A stretch of 64,000 nt of DNA, taken from the NCBI RefSeq assembly GCF_002794255.1, contig NZ_PGGW01000017.1, positions 64,501 through 128,500 on the forward strand, written 5' to 3'. The stretch is from Streptomyces carminius. GTDB taxonomy: Bacteria; Actinomycetota; Actinomycetes; Streptomycetales; Streptomycetaceae. This document shows positions 27,150 to 35,675 of the stretch, one piece after another. Position 1 is the first letter of the stretch; the number at the start of each line of letters is the position of its first letter. A program made the position numbers and the translations under genes. The notes beneath the pieces were generated by a model. The model had not been told where the DNA came from, ran no database searches, and was given only the letters and a program-made list of their open reading frames with translations.

Positions 27150-27986
27150 TCAGGCGCCGACGCGGAAGCGGGCGAAGTGCCTCAGCGTGACACCGGCCTC
27201 GTCCAGCACCTTCTTGACGGTCTTCTTGTTGTCCTTCGCGAAGGGCTGGTCCAGGAGGCAGTTCTCCTTGAAGAAGCCGTTCACGCGGCCCTCGACGATC
27301 TTCGGGAGGGCCTGCTCGGGCTTGCCCTCCTCGCGCGCGGTGGCCTCGGCGACCCGGCGCTCGTTCTCGACCGTCTCGGCGGGGACCTCCTCACGGGAGA
27401 GGAACTTCGGGCCGAACGCGGCGATGTGCTGCGCGACGTCCTTGGCGACCTCGGCGTTCTCCTGCTCCAGCTCGACCAGGACACCGACCTGCGGGGGCAG
27501 GTCCGGGCTGGTGCGGTGCATGTAGGCGGCCACGTAGCCGTCGGAGAACCGCGCGAAGCGGTCGAGGACGATCTTCTCGCCGAGGGTGGCGTTGGCCTCG
27601 TCCACGTACGCCTGGACGGTCTTGCCGGGCTCGACCTCGGAGGCCAGCAGCGCCTCGATGTCGGCCGGGGAGGTGGCGGCGACATGGGCGGCGATGGTGT
27701 CGGCGACGGCGAGGAACTTCTCGCCCTTGGCGACGAAGTCGGTCTCGCACTTGAGCTCGACCAGCACACCGGACTTGCGGTCGTCGGCGAGCAGGGAGAC
27801 GACGGCGCCGTTCTCGGCGGTGCGGGACTCGCGCTTGGCGACGCCCTTCTGGCCCTTGATCCGCAGGATCTCGACGGCCTTGTCGACGTTGCCCTCGGCC
27901 TCGTCCAGCGCCTTCTTGCAGTCCATCATGCCGGCGCCGGTGAGCTCACGGAGCTTTTTGACGTCGGCGGCGGTGTAGTTCGCCAT
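27150..27986 (-). CDS. tsf: Translation elongation factor Ts
   Basis: The nucleotide exchange factor for EF-Tu; 278 residues. The N-terminal UBA-like domain MANYTAADVKKLRELTGAGM and MDCKKALDEAEGN are followed by the core signature ELKCETDFVAKGEKF (TDFV). The C-terminal ends PFAKDNKKTVKKVLDE...ITHFARFRVGA-like. It is second in the rpsB-tsf operon, 111 bases after rpsB, with a hairpin in the gap. Confidence 0.98.
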   Translation of the reverse strand: MANYTAADVKKLRELTGAGMMDCKKALDEAEGNVDKAVEILRIKGQKGVAKRESRTAENGAVVSLLADDRKSGVLVELKCETDFVAKGEKFLAVADTIAAHVAATSPADIEALLASEVEPGKTVQAYVDEANATLGEKIVLDRFARFSDGYVAAYMHRTSPDLPPQVGVLVELEQENAEVAKDVAQHIAAFGPKFLSREEVPAETVENERRVAEATAREEGKPEQALPKIVEGRVNGFFKENCLLDQPFAKDNKKTVKKVLDEAGVTLRHFARFRVGA

Positions 27987-28041
27987 GGTCGGTGAATCTC
28001 TTCTCGGAAAGTCGGTGAGGATGGGTCGGTCGGCGGGTGCG

Positions 28042-28078
28042 CGGCCGGGGGCGGTGCTCCTGGCACCACCCCCGGCCG
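28042..28078 (-). terminator. Attenuator-like hairpin between rpsB and tsf
   Basis: Sixteen-base arms (28042-28057, 28063-28078) pair with a single G-U on the transcribed strand around a 5-nt loop, 20 bases after the rpsB stop. It probably reduces read-through into tsf or protects the rpsB 3' end. Confidence 0.7.
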
Positions 28079-28097
28079 TACCCACCGTGCGGCTTTC

Positions 28098-29039
28098 TCA
28101 GGCCTGCTGCTCGGCCGGCTTCTCGCTCTCGCCCTCGGCGGGGGCGGCCTGCTCCTCGGCGGTGGCCGGGGCCTCGGACGCCTCCTCGGCGGTGGCCGGG
28201 GCCTCGGACGCGTCCTCCGTGGCGGCCGGGGCCTCGGACGCGTCCTTGGTCTCGGCGGCCTTCTGGGCGTCGCCCTCGAGCAGCTCGCGCTCCCACTCGG
28301 CGAGCGGCTCGCCGGCGGTCTTCTCGCCCTTGCCCTCGCCGGCACCGCCGGAGCGGGCGATGAGGCCCTCGGCGACCGCGTCCGCGATCACCCGGGTGAG
28401 GAGGGTGACGGAGCGGATCGCGTCGTCGTTGCCCGGGATCTTGTAGTCGACCTCGTCCGGGTCACAGTTGGTGTCCAGGATCGCGACGACCGGGATGTTG
28501 AGCTTGCGCGCCTCACCGACGGCGATGTGCTCCTTCTTGGTGTCCACGATCCAGACGGCGCTGGGCACCTTCTGCATGTCCCGGATACCACCGAGCGTCT
28601 TCTCCAGCTTGGCCTTCTCGCGGGAGAGGACCAGCAGCTCCTTCTTGGTGAGGCCGGAGGCGGCCACGTCCTCGAAGTCGATCTGCTCGAGTTCCTTCAG
28701 ACGCTGGAGACGCTTGTGGACGGTCGAGAAGTTGGTCAGCATGCCGCCGAGCCAGCGCTGGTTCACGTAGGGCATGCCCACGCGGGTGGCCTGCTCGGCG
28801 ATGGCCTCCTGGGCCTGCTTCTTGGTGCCGACGAACATGATGGAGCCGCCGTGGGCGACGGTCTCCTTGACGAACTCGTAGGCGCGGTCGATGTACGACA
28901 GCGACTGGAGCAGGTCGATGATGTAGATGCCATTGCGCTCGGTGAAGATGAAGCGCTTCATCTTCGGGTTCCAGCGGCGGGTCTGGTGCCCGAAGTGGAC
29001 GCCGCTCTCCAGCAGCTCCCGCATCGTGACGACGGCCAT
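28098..29039 (-). CDS. rpsB: 30S ribosomal protein S2
   Basis: An essential small-subunit protein. 313 residues, from [20 protein letters not shown]; the core covers about residues 1-235 (both S2 signatures, [10 protein letters not shown] and the [20 protein letters not shown] region). The C-terminal 75 residues are an acidic Ala/Glu/Pro-rich tail with three repeats of the form (D/E)ASEAPA(A/T)xEE, longer than in E. coli S2. The ATG at 29039 follows GAGGAGA. A promoter at 29339-29367 gives a leader of nearly 300 nt. Confidence 0.98.
   Translation of the reverse strand: MAVVTMRELLESGVHFGHQTRRWNPKMKRFIFTERNGIYIIDLLQSLSYIDRAYEFVKETVAHGGSIMFVGTKKQAQEAIAEQATRVGMPYVNQRWLGGMLTNFSTVHKRLQRLKELEQIDFEDVAASGLTKKELLVLSREKAKLEKTLGGIRDMQKVPSAVWIVDTKKEHIAVGEARKLNIPVVAILDTNCDPDEVDYKIPGNDDAIRSVTLLTRVIADAVAEGLIARSGGAGEGKGEKTAGEPLAEWERELLEGDAQKAAETKDASEAPAATEDASEAPATAEEASEAPATAEEQAAPAEGESEKPAEQQA
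28151..28240. repeat. 30-bp tandem repeat x3 inside the rpsB C-terminal tail
   Basis: Three consecutive 30-bp units (28151-28180, 28181-28210, 28211-28240) share the core GTGGCCGGGGCCTCGGACG with few changes and encode the S2 tail decapeptide repeats. The unit length keeps the reading frame, so copy-number change would lengthen or shorten the tail without a frameshift. Confidence 0.85.
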
Positions 29040-29434
29040 GGCCGTATCTCCTCGGGGTACTCGGTTGTACGCGGCGGCCGGACGGCCGCCGCTCCTGACG
29101 CCCCGGCGCGCTGTGCCTGCGAAGTACCGGCCTGGGGACGGTGTCCTTCGAGGACCGAGATGCGCGGCCACCGGTGAGGGTGGCGGGGCGTGCGAAGTCG
29201 ACCCGGTGACCCGGATCGCACCAGAAGTGTACGGGACCGGGGAACCGGCAGGCGACACGCACGGGACCGGCGGCGGCCGTACCGGGCCCTGCCCGGCGGC
29301 GACGGGCCGCCGCGGGCCGCCGCGGGAGCGGGCGGACCGCCCTATCGGGTGACGGACTTGTCCACAACCGGCCGGTGGTCCACACTTTCCGGCCCGGATC
29401 CCCGCCACACCCTCTCCTCCGTCACGCTGCACCC
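29040..29434. promoter_or_regulatory. Divergent intergenic region with long rpsB leader
   Basis: This 395-bp region lies between rpsB (minus) and the M23-like gene (plus). Most of it would be the rpsB 5' untranslated region (about 290 nt). Within it a perfect 9-bp hairpin (GCGGCGGCC/GGCCGCCGC, 29071-29092) lies about 30 bases before the ribosome-binding site. It may be an S2 autoregulatory leader (inference). Confidence 0.5.
29339..29367 (-). promoter_or_regulatory. Promoter of rpsB-tsf
   Basis: On the minus strand, -35 TTGTGG (29362-29367) and -10 TAGGGC (29339-29344) are separated by exactly 17 bp, a good match to the HrdB-type consensus TTGAC(A/C)...TAGgaT. The predicted start is near 29332. 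Confidence 0.65.
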
Positions 29435-30151
29435 GTGAACCGCCGAATCCTCGCCCTGCTGCTGTGCTGCCCGTCGCTTCTCGTCCCGGCCGCCGCCCCG
29501 GCCCGGGCCGCCCCCGGGGACGGTCCGGACGGTGGCCGGCCGCCCGCCGCCCGGATCCGGCCGGTACCGGGAGCGGTGGAGCACGGCTGGAGGCCGCCGC
29601 CCGCGCGGTGGGCGGCCGGCCACCGGGGTGTGGACCTGGCGGCCCGGCCGGGGGACCCGGTGCGGGCGGTGGCGCCGGGGCGGGTCTCGTTCGCGGGGAC
29701 GGTCGCCGGGCGCGGGGTGGTCTCGGTGGAACTGGCGGGCACGGGCGCCCCGCCGCTGCGCACCACGTACGAGCCGGTCGGGGCCCGGGTCCGGGAGGGC
29801 GACCGGGTCGCGGCGGGGGATGTGGTGGGTGTGCTGGAAGCGGACGGCTTCCACTGCCCGGCCGGGTGCCTGCACTGGGGGCTGCGCCGCGGCGAGGTCT
29901 ACCTGGACCCGCTCTCCCTGCTGGGGCCGGGCCGCTCCCGGCTGCTTCCGGTGCTGGGCGTCCCGCTTCCGCGCGGGCCGGGGTCGGGGAGCGGCCCGGA
30001 GGACACGGCGCGGTCGGCGCCGGTGGCCGCCACCGGGAGGCCGCCCGCGCAGGAGGCTGCCGCGGGAGCCGTGGCGCTGGCCCTGGCTGCGGCCGCGGTC
30101 TGGGCCCACCGCCGCCATGTCAGGTCACGCGCCGGGCGGGCGACCGGGTAG
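29435..30151 (+). CDS. M23-like (LytM) domain protein, secreted and possibly membrane-anchored
   Basis: A 238-residue protein starting at GTG 29435. It has a signal peptide ([22 protein letters not shown]), an M23/LytM beta-fold domain (about residues 40-165) and a C-terminal hydrophobic helix ([17 protein letters not shown]) before a basic tail. The first zinc-binding motif HRGVDLA (His-X3-Asp) is present. The second, normally His-X-His, reads [11 protein letters not shown], with cysteine in place of the first histidine. It may therefore be an altered endopeptidase or a non-catalytic cell-wall regulator. It is divergent from rpsB, and Streptomyces relatives sit beside whiG/rpsB (from memory). 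Confidence 0.85.
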   Translation: MNRRILALLLCCPSLLVPAAAPARAAPGDGPDGGRPPAARIRPVPGAVEHGWRPPPARWAAGHRGVDLAARPGDPVRAVAPGRVSFAGTVAGRGVVSVELAGTGAPPLRTTYEPVGARVREGDRVAAGDVVGVLEADGFHCPAGCLHWGLRRGEVYLDPLSLLGPGRSRLLPVLGVPLPRGPGSGSGPEDTARSAPVAATGRPPAQEAAAGAVALALAAAAVWAHRRHVRSRAGRATG

Positions 30152-30309
30152 CCGGGGCGGCCGGTGCGCGGGACACTCCGGCGTCCGCGGGCACCGCCCG
30201 GCGACGGAGCGGCGCGCGCCCACGGCGGTCCGGCACGCACGGGCCGAAGGCGGCGCGGAGACGCGGTGGGCGGAACGCGGTGCCCTGGACGCGAGGACCG
30301 TACGGCAGT

Positions 30310-30370
30310 GGGAGGCGGGAGGCGGGAGGCGGGAGGCGGGAGGCGGGAGGCGGGAGGGGAGGGGAGGGGT
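30310..30370. repeat. G-rich heptamer repeat (GGGAGGC) with quadruplex potential
   Basis: Six perfect tandem copies of GGGAGGC (30310-30351) run into GGGAGGGGAGGGGAGGGG, directly next to the stop of the TetR gene. The plus strand holds many runs of three or four G within short spacing, the pattern needed for a G-quadruplex. It lies between the convergent M23-like and TetR genes. Confidence 0.85.
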
Positions 30371-30960
30371 CACCCCCCGACACCGTGAAGCGCCATGGCC
30401 ACGGCGGCCTGTGCGATCTTCTCCGGATCCTCCGCGGCCCCCAGTTCGATACGGCGGACCGCCGCGTCCACGACGCCCTGCAGCAGGGTGGCCGTCAGGC
30501 GGGGCTCGCCGTGGCCGAGGGCCCCGAGGGCGTCCACGACCATGGTGATCAGCCCGCCGTGGGCGGCGCGGATCTTCTCCCGGGCACCTGTGTCCAGTTC
30601 GCCGGCCGAGATGGCGACGACGGCCCGGTGGCGGCGGTCCCCGGCCAGGGCCAGCTGTCGCCGTATGTAGGCCTCGACCTTCGCCTCGGGGGTGCCGGCC
30701 CGTTCCATGGCGGTCTCCACCTCGGCTGCCCAGACGGGGAAGTCGACGGCGCACAACTCCTCGACGACGGCGGCGCGGGAGCGGAAGTACTCGTAGACGG
30801 AGGAACGGGCCAGTCCCGTGCGTGCGGCCAGGGCGGGAAAGGTCAGCGCTTCCGTACCGCCCTCGGACAGCAGGGACCGGGCCGCCTCCAGCAGTGCGTC
30901 GCGCTGCATCGTACGGTGTTCGGCCACCGAGGCCGCTCGAATCCTGGGCACGTGTCCCAC
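30370..30960 (-). CDS. TetR-family transcriptional regulator
   Basis: A dimeric DNA-binding repressor of about 196 residues. The N-terminal helix-turn-helix is clear (LLSEGGTEALTFPALAARTG, LARSSVYEYFRSRAAVVEEL); the C-terminal ligand domain is divergent and gives no effector clue. It begins 21 bases after the whiG stop, either at GTG 30960 or at GTG 30951 (VPRIRAAS); neither has a strong ribosome-binding site. Its position suggests co-transcription with whiG. A function in sporulation is possible but not shown by sequence. Confidence 0.9.
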   Translation of the reverse strand: MGHVPRIRAASVAEHRTMQRDALLEAARSLLSEGGTEALTFPALAARTGLARSSVYEYFRSRAAVVEELCAVDFPVWAAEVETAMERAGTPEAKVEAYIRRQLALAGDRRHRAVVAISAGELDTGAREKIRAAHGGLITMVVDALGALGHGEPRLTATLLQGVVDAAVRRIELGAAEDPEKIAQAAVAMALHGVGG

Positions 30961-30981
30961 TGTAGGGAGAGCGGCACCGGT

Positions 30982-31818
30982 TCAGCGACCCACATCGGCA
31001 AGCTTGGTCCTCAGCTGCAGTACCGACTTGGTGTGGATCTGGCTGACCCGGCTCTCGGTGACCCCGAGCACCTGCCCGATCTCGGCGAGGGTGAGCCCCT
31101 CGTAGTAGTAGAGGATCACCACGGTCCTCTCCCGCTCCGGCAGGGTGTTGACCGCGCGGGCCAGCAGCCGCCGCAGCTCGCGGTCCTCCGCGACCTCGAC
31201 GGGGTTGTCGGCGGCCGTGTCCTCCAGGGTGTCCACGAGGCGGTCCCCGCCGTCGCTGCCGGCGTGGAGCACCTCCTCGAGGGCGACCATGTTGGTCAGA
31301 GGCAGCTGGCTGAAGATGCCGTGAAGCTCCTCCAGGGGGATGCCCATCTCGTCCGCGACCTCGGCCTCCGACGGAGTGCGCCGCAGCGTGGCCTCCAGGG
31401 CGGCGTGGGCCCGCTCGAATGCCCGGGCCTTCTGCCGCAGGGAGCGGGGGATCCAGTCCAGTGCCCGCAGTTCGTCGATCATGGCTCCGCGGATGCGGGT
31501 GATGGCGTATGTCTCGAACTTGATCGAGCGGTCCGGGTCGAACTTCTCGATGGCGTCGATCAGGCCGAAGACCCCGGAGGAGACGAAGTCGGCCTGCTCC
31601 ACGTTGGTGGGCAGGCCGACACTGACCCGCCCGGCCACGTATTTGACCAGGGGCGAGTAGTGGAGGATCAGTTGTTCCCGCAGCCGCTCGTCGCCCGTGC
31701 ACTTGTACGACCGCCACAGTTCGTCGAGCGATCTGGGAGGGGCAGGGCGTGCAGCGGCATCGGCTGCAATCGGTTCTGCCGTGGCCGTGCGGTCGGGCCC
31801 GGAGGTGTGGTGGGGCAT
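30982..31818 (-). CDS. whiG: RNA polymerase sigma factor WhiG (sporulation)
   Basis: An FliA-type sigma-28 family factor that commits aerial hyphae to sporulation by switching on whiH, whiI and others. 278 residues; the sequence [39 protein letters not shown] and [17 protein letters not shown] covers region 2. [19 protein letters not shown] follows, and region 4 is [20 protein letters not shown]. It is nearly identical to S. coelicolor WhiG as remembered. The ATG at 31818 ([10 protein letters not shown]) matches the known N-terminus; the frame stays open to 31911. In S. coelicolor WhiG is held by the anti-sigma factor RsiG with c-di-GMP. Confidence 0.97.
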   Translation of the reverse strand: MPHHTSGPDRTATAEPIAADAAARPAPPRSLDELWRSYKCTGDERLREQLILHYSPLVKYVAGRVSVGLPTNVEQADFVSSGVFGLIDAIEKFDPDRSIKFETYAITRIRGAMIDELRALDWIPRSLRQKARAFERAHAALEATLRRTPSEAEVADEMGIPLEELHGIFSQLPLTNMVALEEVLHAGSDGGDRLVDTLEDTAADNPVEVAEDRELRRLLARAVNTLPERERTVVILYYYEGLTLAEIGQVLGVTESRVSQIHTKSVLQLRTKLADVGR

Positions 31819-32025
31819 GCGTCGTCTTGAGCCGTTCTGCCGTGGTCTGCGCGCTGACGCTGGTGGGACCGGTGGGACGGAATCCTTGGGAGCGTAGCGT
31901 GACTGGAGCATCGCTCAGTGCGAGGAGTGGTCGATCAGATATACGCAGATACGTTCCGCTGACCGCACCCCGGGGTTACCCGGGAGGTCGGGCCGGGGCA
32001 GCCGCGCGGCGTGGGGTGGCCTGTT

Positions 32026-32078
32026 CGGCGGGCCTGCCCGCCGCCCTTTCACCCGATCGCCCCGGGGCGGGGATCGGG
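32026..32078 (-). terminator. Two hairpins downstream of dprA
   Basis: The first (32052-32078) pairs CCCGATC with GATCGGG plus an inner C/G stem. The second (32026-32043) is an 8-bp perfect stem CGGCGGGC/GCCCGCCG with a CT loop. They lie just past the dprA stop on the minus strand and upstream of whiG, so they probably end the yraN-comM-dprA transcript. Confidence 0.65.
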
Positions 32079-32081
32079 CCG

Positions 32082-33212
32082 TCACCTGTTGGGGTGTTGG
32101 TTCGCGTACCGCGCCAGCCGCCAGTGGCCGCCGTCGTGTTCGACGAAACCGAGTGACCGGAGTTCCCGGAGACGGGTGAGTGCGCGGTCCTCCGTGAGGG
32201 CGGCGCCCCGTGCCGCCGCGGCGGTGTCGAACCCGCCTCTGGCCGGCAGCGCCTCCAGAACGCGCGCCGCTTCCGGCGCCAGCAGGTCGCGTGGCAGCAT
32301 CGGCCCGCGCCGTTCGGGGGCGAGCTCCCCGATGCCGCCGACCAGTTCGATGATCTCGGCCGCGTCGGTGACGACGAGGCCCTCGCCGCGCAGAAGCTGG
32401 TGGACGCCCGCGGACAGCCCGCTGCTCACCGGCCCGGGCACCCCCATGGTGACCCTGCCGAGCGAGATCGCCCGCCGGGCGGTCACCAGCGAGCCGCTGC
32501 GCAGTTCCGCCTCCACCACGACGGTGCCGCGGGTGAGGGCCGCGATCACCCGGTTGCGCAGTACGAACCGGCTGCGGGTCGGATGGTCGCCGGGCGGCAG
32601 TTCGGCCACCAGCAGTCCCTGCTCCCCGATACGCCGGATCAGTCCCCTGTTGCCCGGCGGATAGGCGACATCGACTCCGCACGCCAGAACACCGACGGTC
32701 GCCCCGTCCACCACGAGGGCCCCGTTGTGGGCGGCGGCGTCCACGCCGTACGCCGCACCGGAGACCACTGTCCAGCCGCGTACGGCCAGGCTGGAGCCGA
32801 GTGTCGCCGCGACGTGGGAGCCGTAGTCCGTGCAGGCCCGGGCGCCCACGAGGGCGACGGAGCGCAGTGCCCACAGCCGCAGTGAGGCCCGCCCTCTCAC
32901 CCACAGCCCGACGGGGCGGCCGTCTCCCAGGTCGTCCAACTGGCTCGGCCACTCGGCGTCCCCGGGGCAGACGAAGCGCCCGCCCAGTGCGGTGACGGCC
33001 GCCAGGTCGGCCTCGGGGGTGAGGTCGCGGGTGCGCTGCCGCAGTCCGGCCCAGCGGGCCGGGGAGGCGCCGGGCAGCGGGGGGCCGGAACCGAGGGCAC
33101 GGAGGGTCTCCACGGCCCCGTACCGGTCGATCCATCTGTTCATCGCCTCGTCGCCCGGCTCGCCGACCCTGGTGAGCGCCGCCCTGGCCGTGCGCTCCTC
33201 CTGGCCGGTCAT
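32082..33212 (-). CDS. dprA: DNA-processing protein DprA
   Basis: Binds incoming single-stranded DNA and loads RecA in transformable bacteria; also conserved in non-competent species. 376 residues. The Rossmann-fold DprA domain (about residues 95-300) carries ALVGARACTDYGS, VVSGAAYGVDAAAHNGAL, GVDVAYPPGNRGL, PPGDHPTRSRFVLRNRVIA and VVVEAELRSGSLVTA. A winged-helix-like C-terminus follows (LTEDRALTRLRELRSLGFV). The ATG at 33212 overlaps the comM stop as ATGA, so the two are translationally coupled. Confidence 0.96.
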   Translation of the reverse strand: MTGQEERTARAALTRVGEPGDEAMNRWIDRYGAVETLRALGSGPPLPGASPARWAGLRQRTRDLTPEADLAAVTALGGRFVCPGDAEWPSQLDDLGDGRPVGLWVRGRASLRLWALRSVALVGARACTDYGSHVAATLGSSLAVRGWTVVSGAAYGVDAAAHNGALVVDGATVGVLACGVDVAYPPGNRGLIRRIGEQGLLVAELPPGDHPTRSRFVLRNRVIAALTRGTVVVEAELRSGSLVTARRAISLGRVTMGVPGPVSSGLSAGVHQLLRGEGLVVTDAAEIIELVGGIGELAPERRGPMLPRDLLAPEAARVLEALPARGGFDTAAAARGAALTEDRALTRLRELRSLGFVEHDGGHWRLARYANQHPNR

Positions 33213-34816
33213 GCCCGGCCACCGGTGAGTGCCGTACCGCGCCGCACGCCGGTGCGCAGTTCCAGCGCGCCGTCCACGTCGCCGGCGGTGGGCCGGTCGT
33301 GTCCGGCGAGGTCGGCCAGTGTCCAGGCGACCCGCAGAACGCGGTCCAGGCCGCGTGCGGTGAGCAGTCCGCGTTCCATGTCCTCCTCGGCCCGGCCCAG
33401 CGCGCCGGGCGTTGCCGGCCATCTGGTCCGCAGTTCGTGTCCGGGGACTTCGCTGTTGGTGTGCCAGGGTGTGTCGGCGTACCGGGCGGCGGCGCGCTCC
33501 CGGGCGGCGCGTACGCGGGCCGCCACGGTGGCGGTGGATTCAGCGCCGCCGCCGGGGGAGACCAGCTCGGAGCGGGTGACGGGCTCGACGGTGACTCTCA
33601 GGTCGACGCGGTCCAGCAGCGGGCCGGAGAGACGTGCGCGGTAGCGCCTGACCGAGGAGGGCCGGCACTCGCAGCCGCCGCCCCGGGAGCCGTGCCGGCC
33701 GCAGGGGCAGGGGTTGGCGGCGAGGACGAGCAGGAAGCGGGCGGGCATGCGCATCATGCCCTGGGCCCGGGCCACCACGACCTGCCCGGATTCCAGCGGC
33801 TGGCGCAGCGCGTCGAGCACCCGGGCACTGCACTCGGCCGCCTCGTCAAGGAAGAGCACCCCGTGGTGGGCGAGGGAGACGGCTCCGGGCCGGGGCAGCC
33901 CGGTGCCGCCGCCGACGAGGGAGGCCATGGTGGCCGAGTGGTGGGGCGCGCAGTACGGGGGCCGTTCGACCAGCGGCTGCCCGGGTGGCAGCACCCCCGC
34001 CACGGAGTGGACGGCGCTGACCTCCAGCGCCTCCTGCGGGGCGAGCGGCGGCAGCAGTCCGGGGAGCCGTTCGGCGAGCATCGTCTTGCCCGCGCCGGGC
34101 GGGCCCTTGAGGAAGATGTGGTGGCGCCCCGCGGAGGCGACCTCCAGGGCGCGCCGGGCCGTGGTCTGGCCGGCGACCTCCCGCAGGTCGACGGTGCGCT
34201 CGCCGCCGATCCCCGTGATGCCTCCCCCGGCCCCGGGGACGGCGAGTCCGGCGAGCATCGCGGCCGTGGTGCCGTCCTCGACCTGGTCCTCGTCGGGGAC
34301 GGGCTCATCGGTCAGGACGGCGACGAGCTGCCGCAGGGAGCGGACACCGAGCACGGAGACGCCGGGGACCAGGGCGGCCTCGGCGGCGGTCTGCTCGGCG
34401 ACGACGACCTGCCGGTACCCGGCGTCGGCGGCGGCCAGAACGGCGGGCAGGACACCGCGGACCGGCCGGACGCGGCCGTCGAGTCCCAGCTCTCCGATCA
34501 TGACCAGCTCGGTGAGCTCCCGGGGGTCGATCCGCTCCGCGGCGCCGAGGACCGCGCAGGCCACGGCCAGGTCGAAGCCGCTTCCGCTCTTGGGCACCGA
34601 GGCGGGGCTGAGTCCCACGGTGAGCTTCTTCTGCGGCCAGTCGATTCCGGAGTTGACGACGGCGGCCCGGACCCGGTCGCGGCTCTCGACCAGGCTCTTG
34701 TCGGGCAGTCCCACCAGGGTGAAGGTGGCCACTCCCGGTTCGAGGTCGGCCTGGACCTCGACGACCACGCCCTCGACGCCGACGAGCGCGACCGAGCAGG
34801 TGCGGGCGAATCCCAT
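33209..34816 (-). CDS. comM: YifB/ComM family Mg-chelatase-like AAA+ ATPase
   Basis: An AAA+ helicase-like protein that promotes branch migration of integrated DNA in Gram-negative competence; its role in Streptomyces is unclear. 535 residues: N-terminal ChlI/Lon-like fold (VEVQADLEPGVATFTLVGLP), Walker A KGPPGAGKTMLAERLPG, PHHSATMASLVGGG, Walker B GVLFLDEAAEC, the zinc-like cysteine segment ANPCPCGRHG...CECRPSS, and a C-terminal Mg_chelatase_C domain. It sits between yraN (1-base gap) and dprA (overlap), a typical yraN-comM-dprA DNA-uptake operon. Confidence 0.96.
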   Translation of the reverse strand: MGFARTCSVALVGVEGVVVEVQADLEPGVATFTLVGLPDKSLVESRDRVRAAVVNSGIDWPQKKLTVGLSPASVPKSGSGFDLAVACAVLGAAERIDPRELTELVMIGELGLDGRVRPVRGVLPAVLAAADAGYRQVVVAEQTAAEAALVPGVSVLGVRSLRQLVAVLTDEPVPDEDQVEDGTTAAMLAGLAVPGAGGGITGIGGERTVDLREVAGQTTARRALEVASAGRHHIFLKGPPGAGKTMLAERLPGLLPPLAPQEALEVSAVHSVAGVLPPGQPLVERPPYCAPHHSATMASLVGGGTGLPRPGAVSLAHHGVLFLDEAAECSARVLDALRQPLESGQVVVARAQGMMRMPARFLLVLAANPCPCGRHGSRGGGCECRPSSVRRYRARLSGPLLDRVDLRVTVEPVTRSELVSPGGGAESTATVAARVRAARERAAARYADTPWHTNSEVPGHELRTRWPATPGALGRAEEDMERGLLTARGLDRVLRVAWTLADLAGHDRPTAGDVDGALELRTGVRRGTALTGGRA

Positions 34817-34817
34817 G

Positions 34818-35192
34818 TCAGGCCACCCCCCGGAGGTGCTCCACCCGGGGCGCGCCGCGCTCGGGCAGGACGATGCCGACGAGGTCGATGCGGACTCCGC
34901 CGGTGGGCGGGCGGCCGTACCGGGCGATCCAGCGCTCGGTGAGCCAGTGGGAGGCGAGTCTGCGCAGCCGTTCGGCCTTGCGCGGGGTGATGGCCGCCGC
35001 CGGGTGTCCGTAGGGACCGGTTCTACGTGTCTTGACCTCGCAGACGACGAGTGCGTCGGCGTCCCGGGCGACGATGTCGATCTCGCCGTCCCGGCAGCGC
35101 CAGTTGCGTTCCAGGACGGCCATGCCGGCCTGGCGCAGCCGTCTGGCGGCCAGGTCCTCGCCGTAGCGTCCGAGTGCGTCTCTGCCGTTCAT
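34818..35192 (-). CDS. YraN family endonuclease-like protein (UPF0102)
   Basis: A small restriction-endonuclease-fold protein of 124 residues. The conserved [16 protein letters not shown] helix and the putative nuclease core [15 protein letters not shown]...[10 protein letters not shown] (E-ID-EVK) are intact. The start ATG 35192 has GGAGGT upstream. It heads the yraN-comM-dprA set; its cellular role is not established. Confidence 0.94.
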   Translation of the reverse strand: MNGRDALGRYGEDLAARRLRQAGMAVLERNWRCRDGEIDIVARDADALVVCEVKTRRTGPYGHPAAAITPRKAERLRRLASHWLTERWIARYGRPPTGGVRIDLVGIVLPERGAPRVEHLRGVA

Positions 35193-35287
35193 CGGTACCA
35201 CCTCCGGGTCCGACTCTGACGGCTGCGGAGACGGTCGGCCGATCATGGTCCGTTTCTGTGGACGGCAGACCGGTTGTGGATATCTCG

Positions 35288-35305
35288 CTCACCCGTGCGG
35301 GTGAG
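35288..35305 (-). terminator. Hairpin after the DUF2469 gene
   Basis: Eight-base perfect arms CTCACCCG/CGGGTGAG with a TG loop, 34 bases past the DUF2469 stop on the minus strand. Confidence 0.55.
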
Positions 35306-35338
35306 GCGCGGGTACGGCCGCACACCCGGGCCCCGGGC

Positions 35339-35662
35339 TCACCGCTTGAAGCCGGAGTCCTCGGGCAGGTCGAGATCGCTCTTGTTGAGCTCCTCGATGT
35401 TCACGTCCTTGAAGGTGAGTACTCTGACCTGCTTGACGAAGCGGGCCGGGCGGTACATGTCCCACACCCAGGCGTCGGCCATCGAGACCTCGAAGAAGAC
35501 CTCGCCCTGGACCGAGTGCACCTGCATCTCGTAGTCGTTGGTGAGGTAGAAACGCCGTTCGGTCTCGATCACGTACTTGAACAGGCCGACGACGTCCCGG
35601 TACTCCCGGTAGAGCTTCAGCTCCATCTCGGTCTCGTACTTCTCGAGGTCCTCGGCGCTCAT
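35339..35662 (-). CDS. DUF2469 family protein
   Basis: A 107-residue protein conserved across actinobacteria, with unknown function. The sequence (MSAEDLEKYETEMELKLYRE, VFFEVSMADAWVWDMYRPAR, KDVNIEELNKSDLDLPED) is highly charged and has no signal peptide or known catalytic motif. The ATG at 35662 follows the sipZ stop by 14 bases, so it is probably in the sipZ transcript. It lies next to yraN, as in many actinobacteria. Confidence 0.92.
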   Translation of the reverse strand: MSAEDLEKYETEMELKLYREYRDVVGLFKYVIETERRFYLTNDYEMQVHSVQGEVFFEVSMADAWVWDMYRPARFVKQVRVLTFKDVNIEELNKSDLDLPEDSGFKR

Positions 35663-35675
35663 GACGTGTTCCCCT

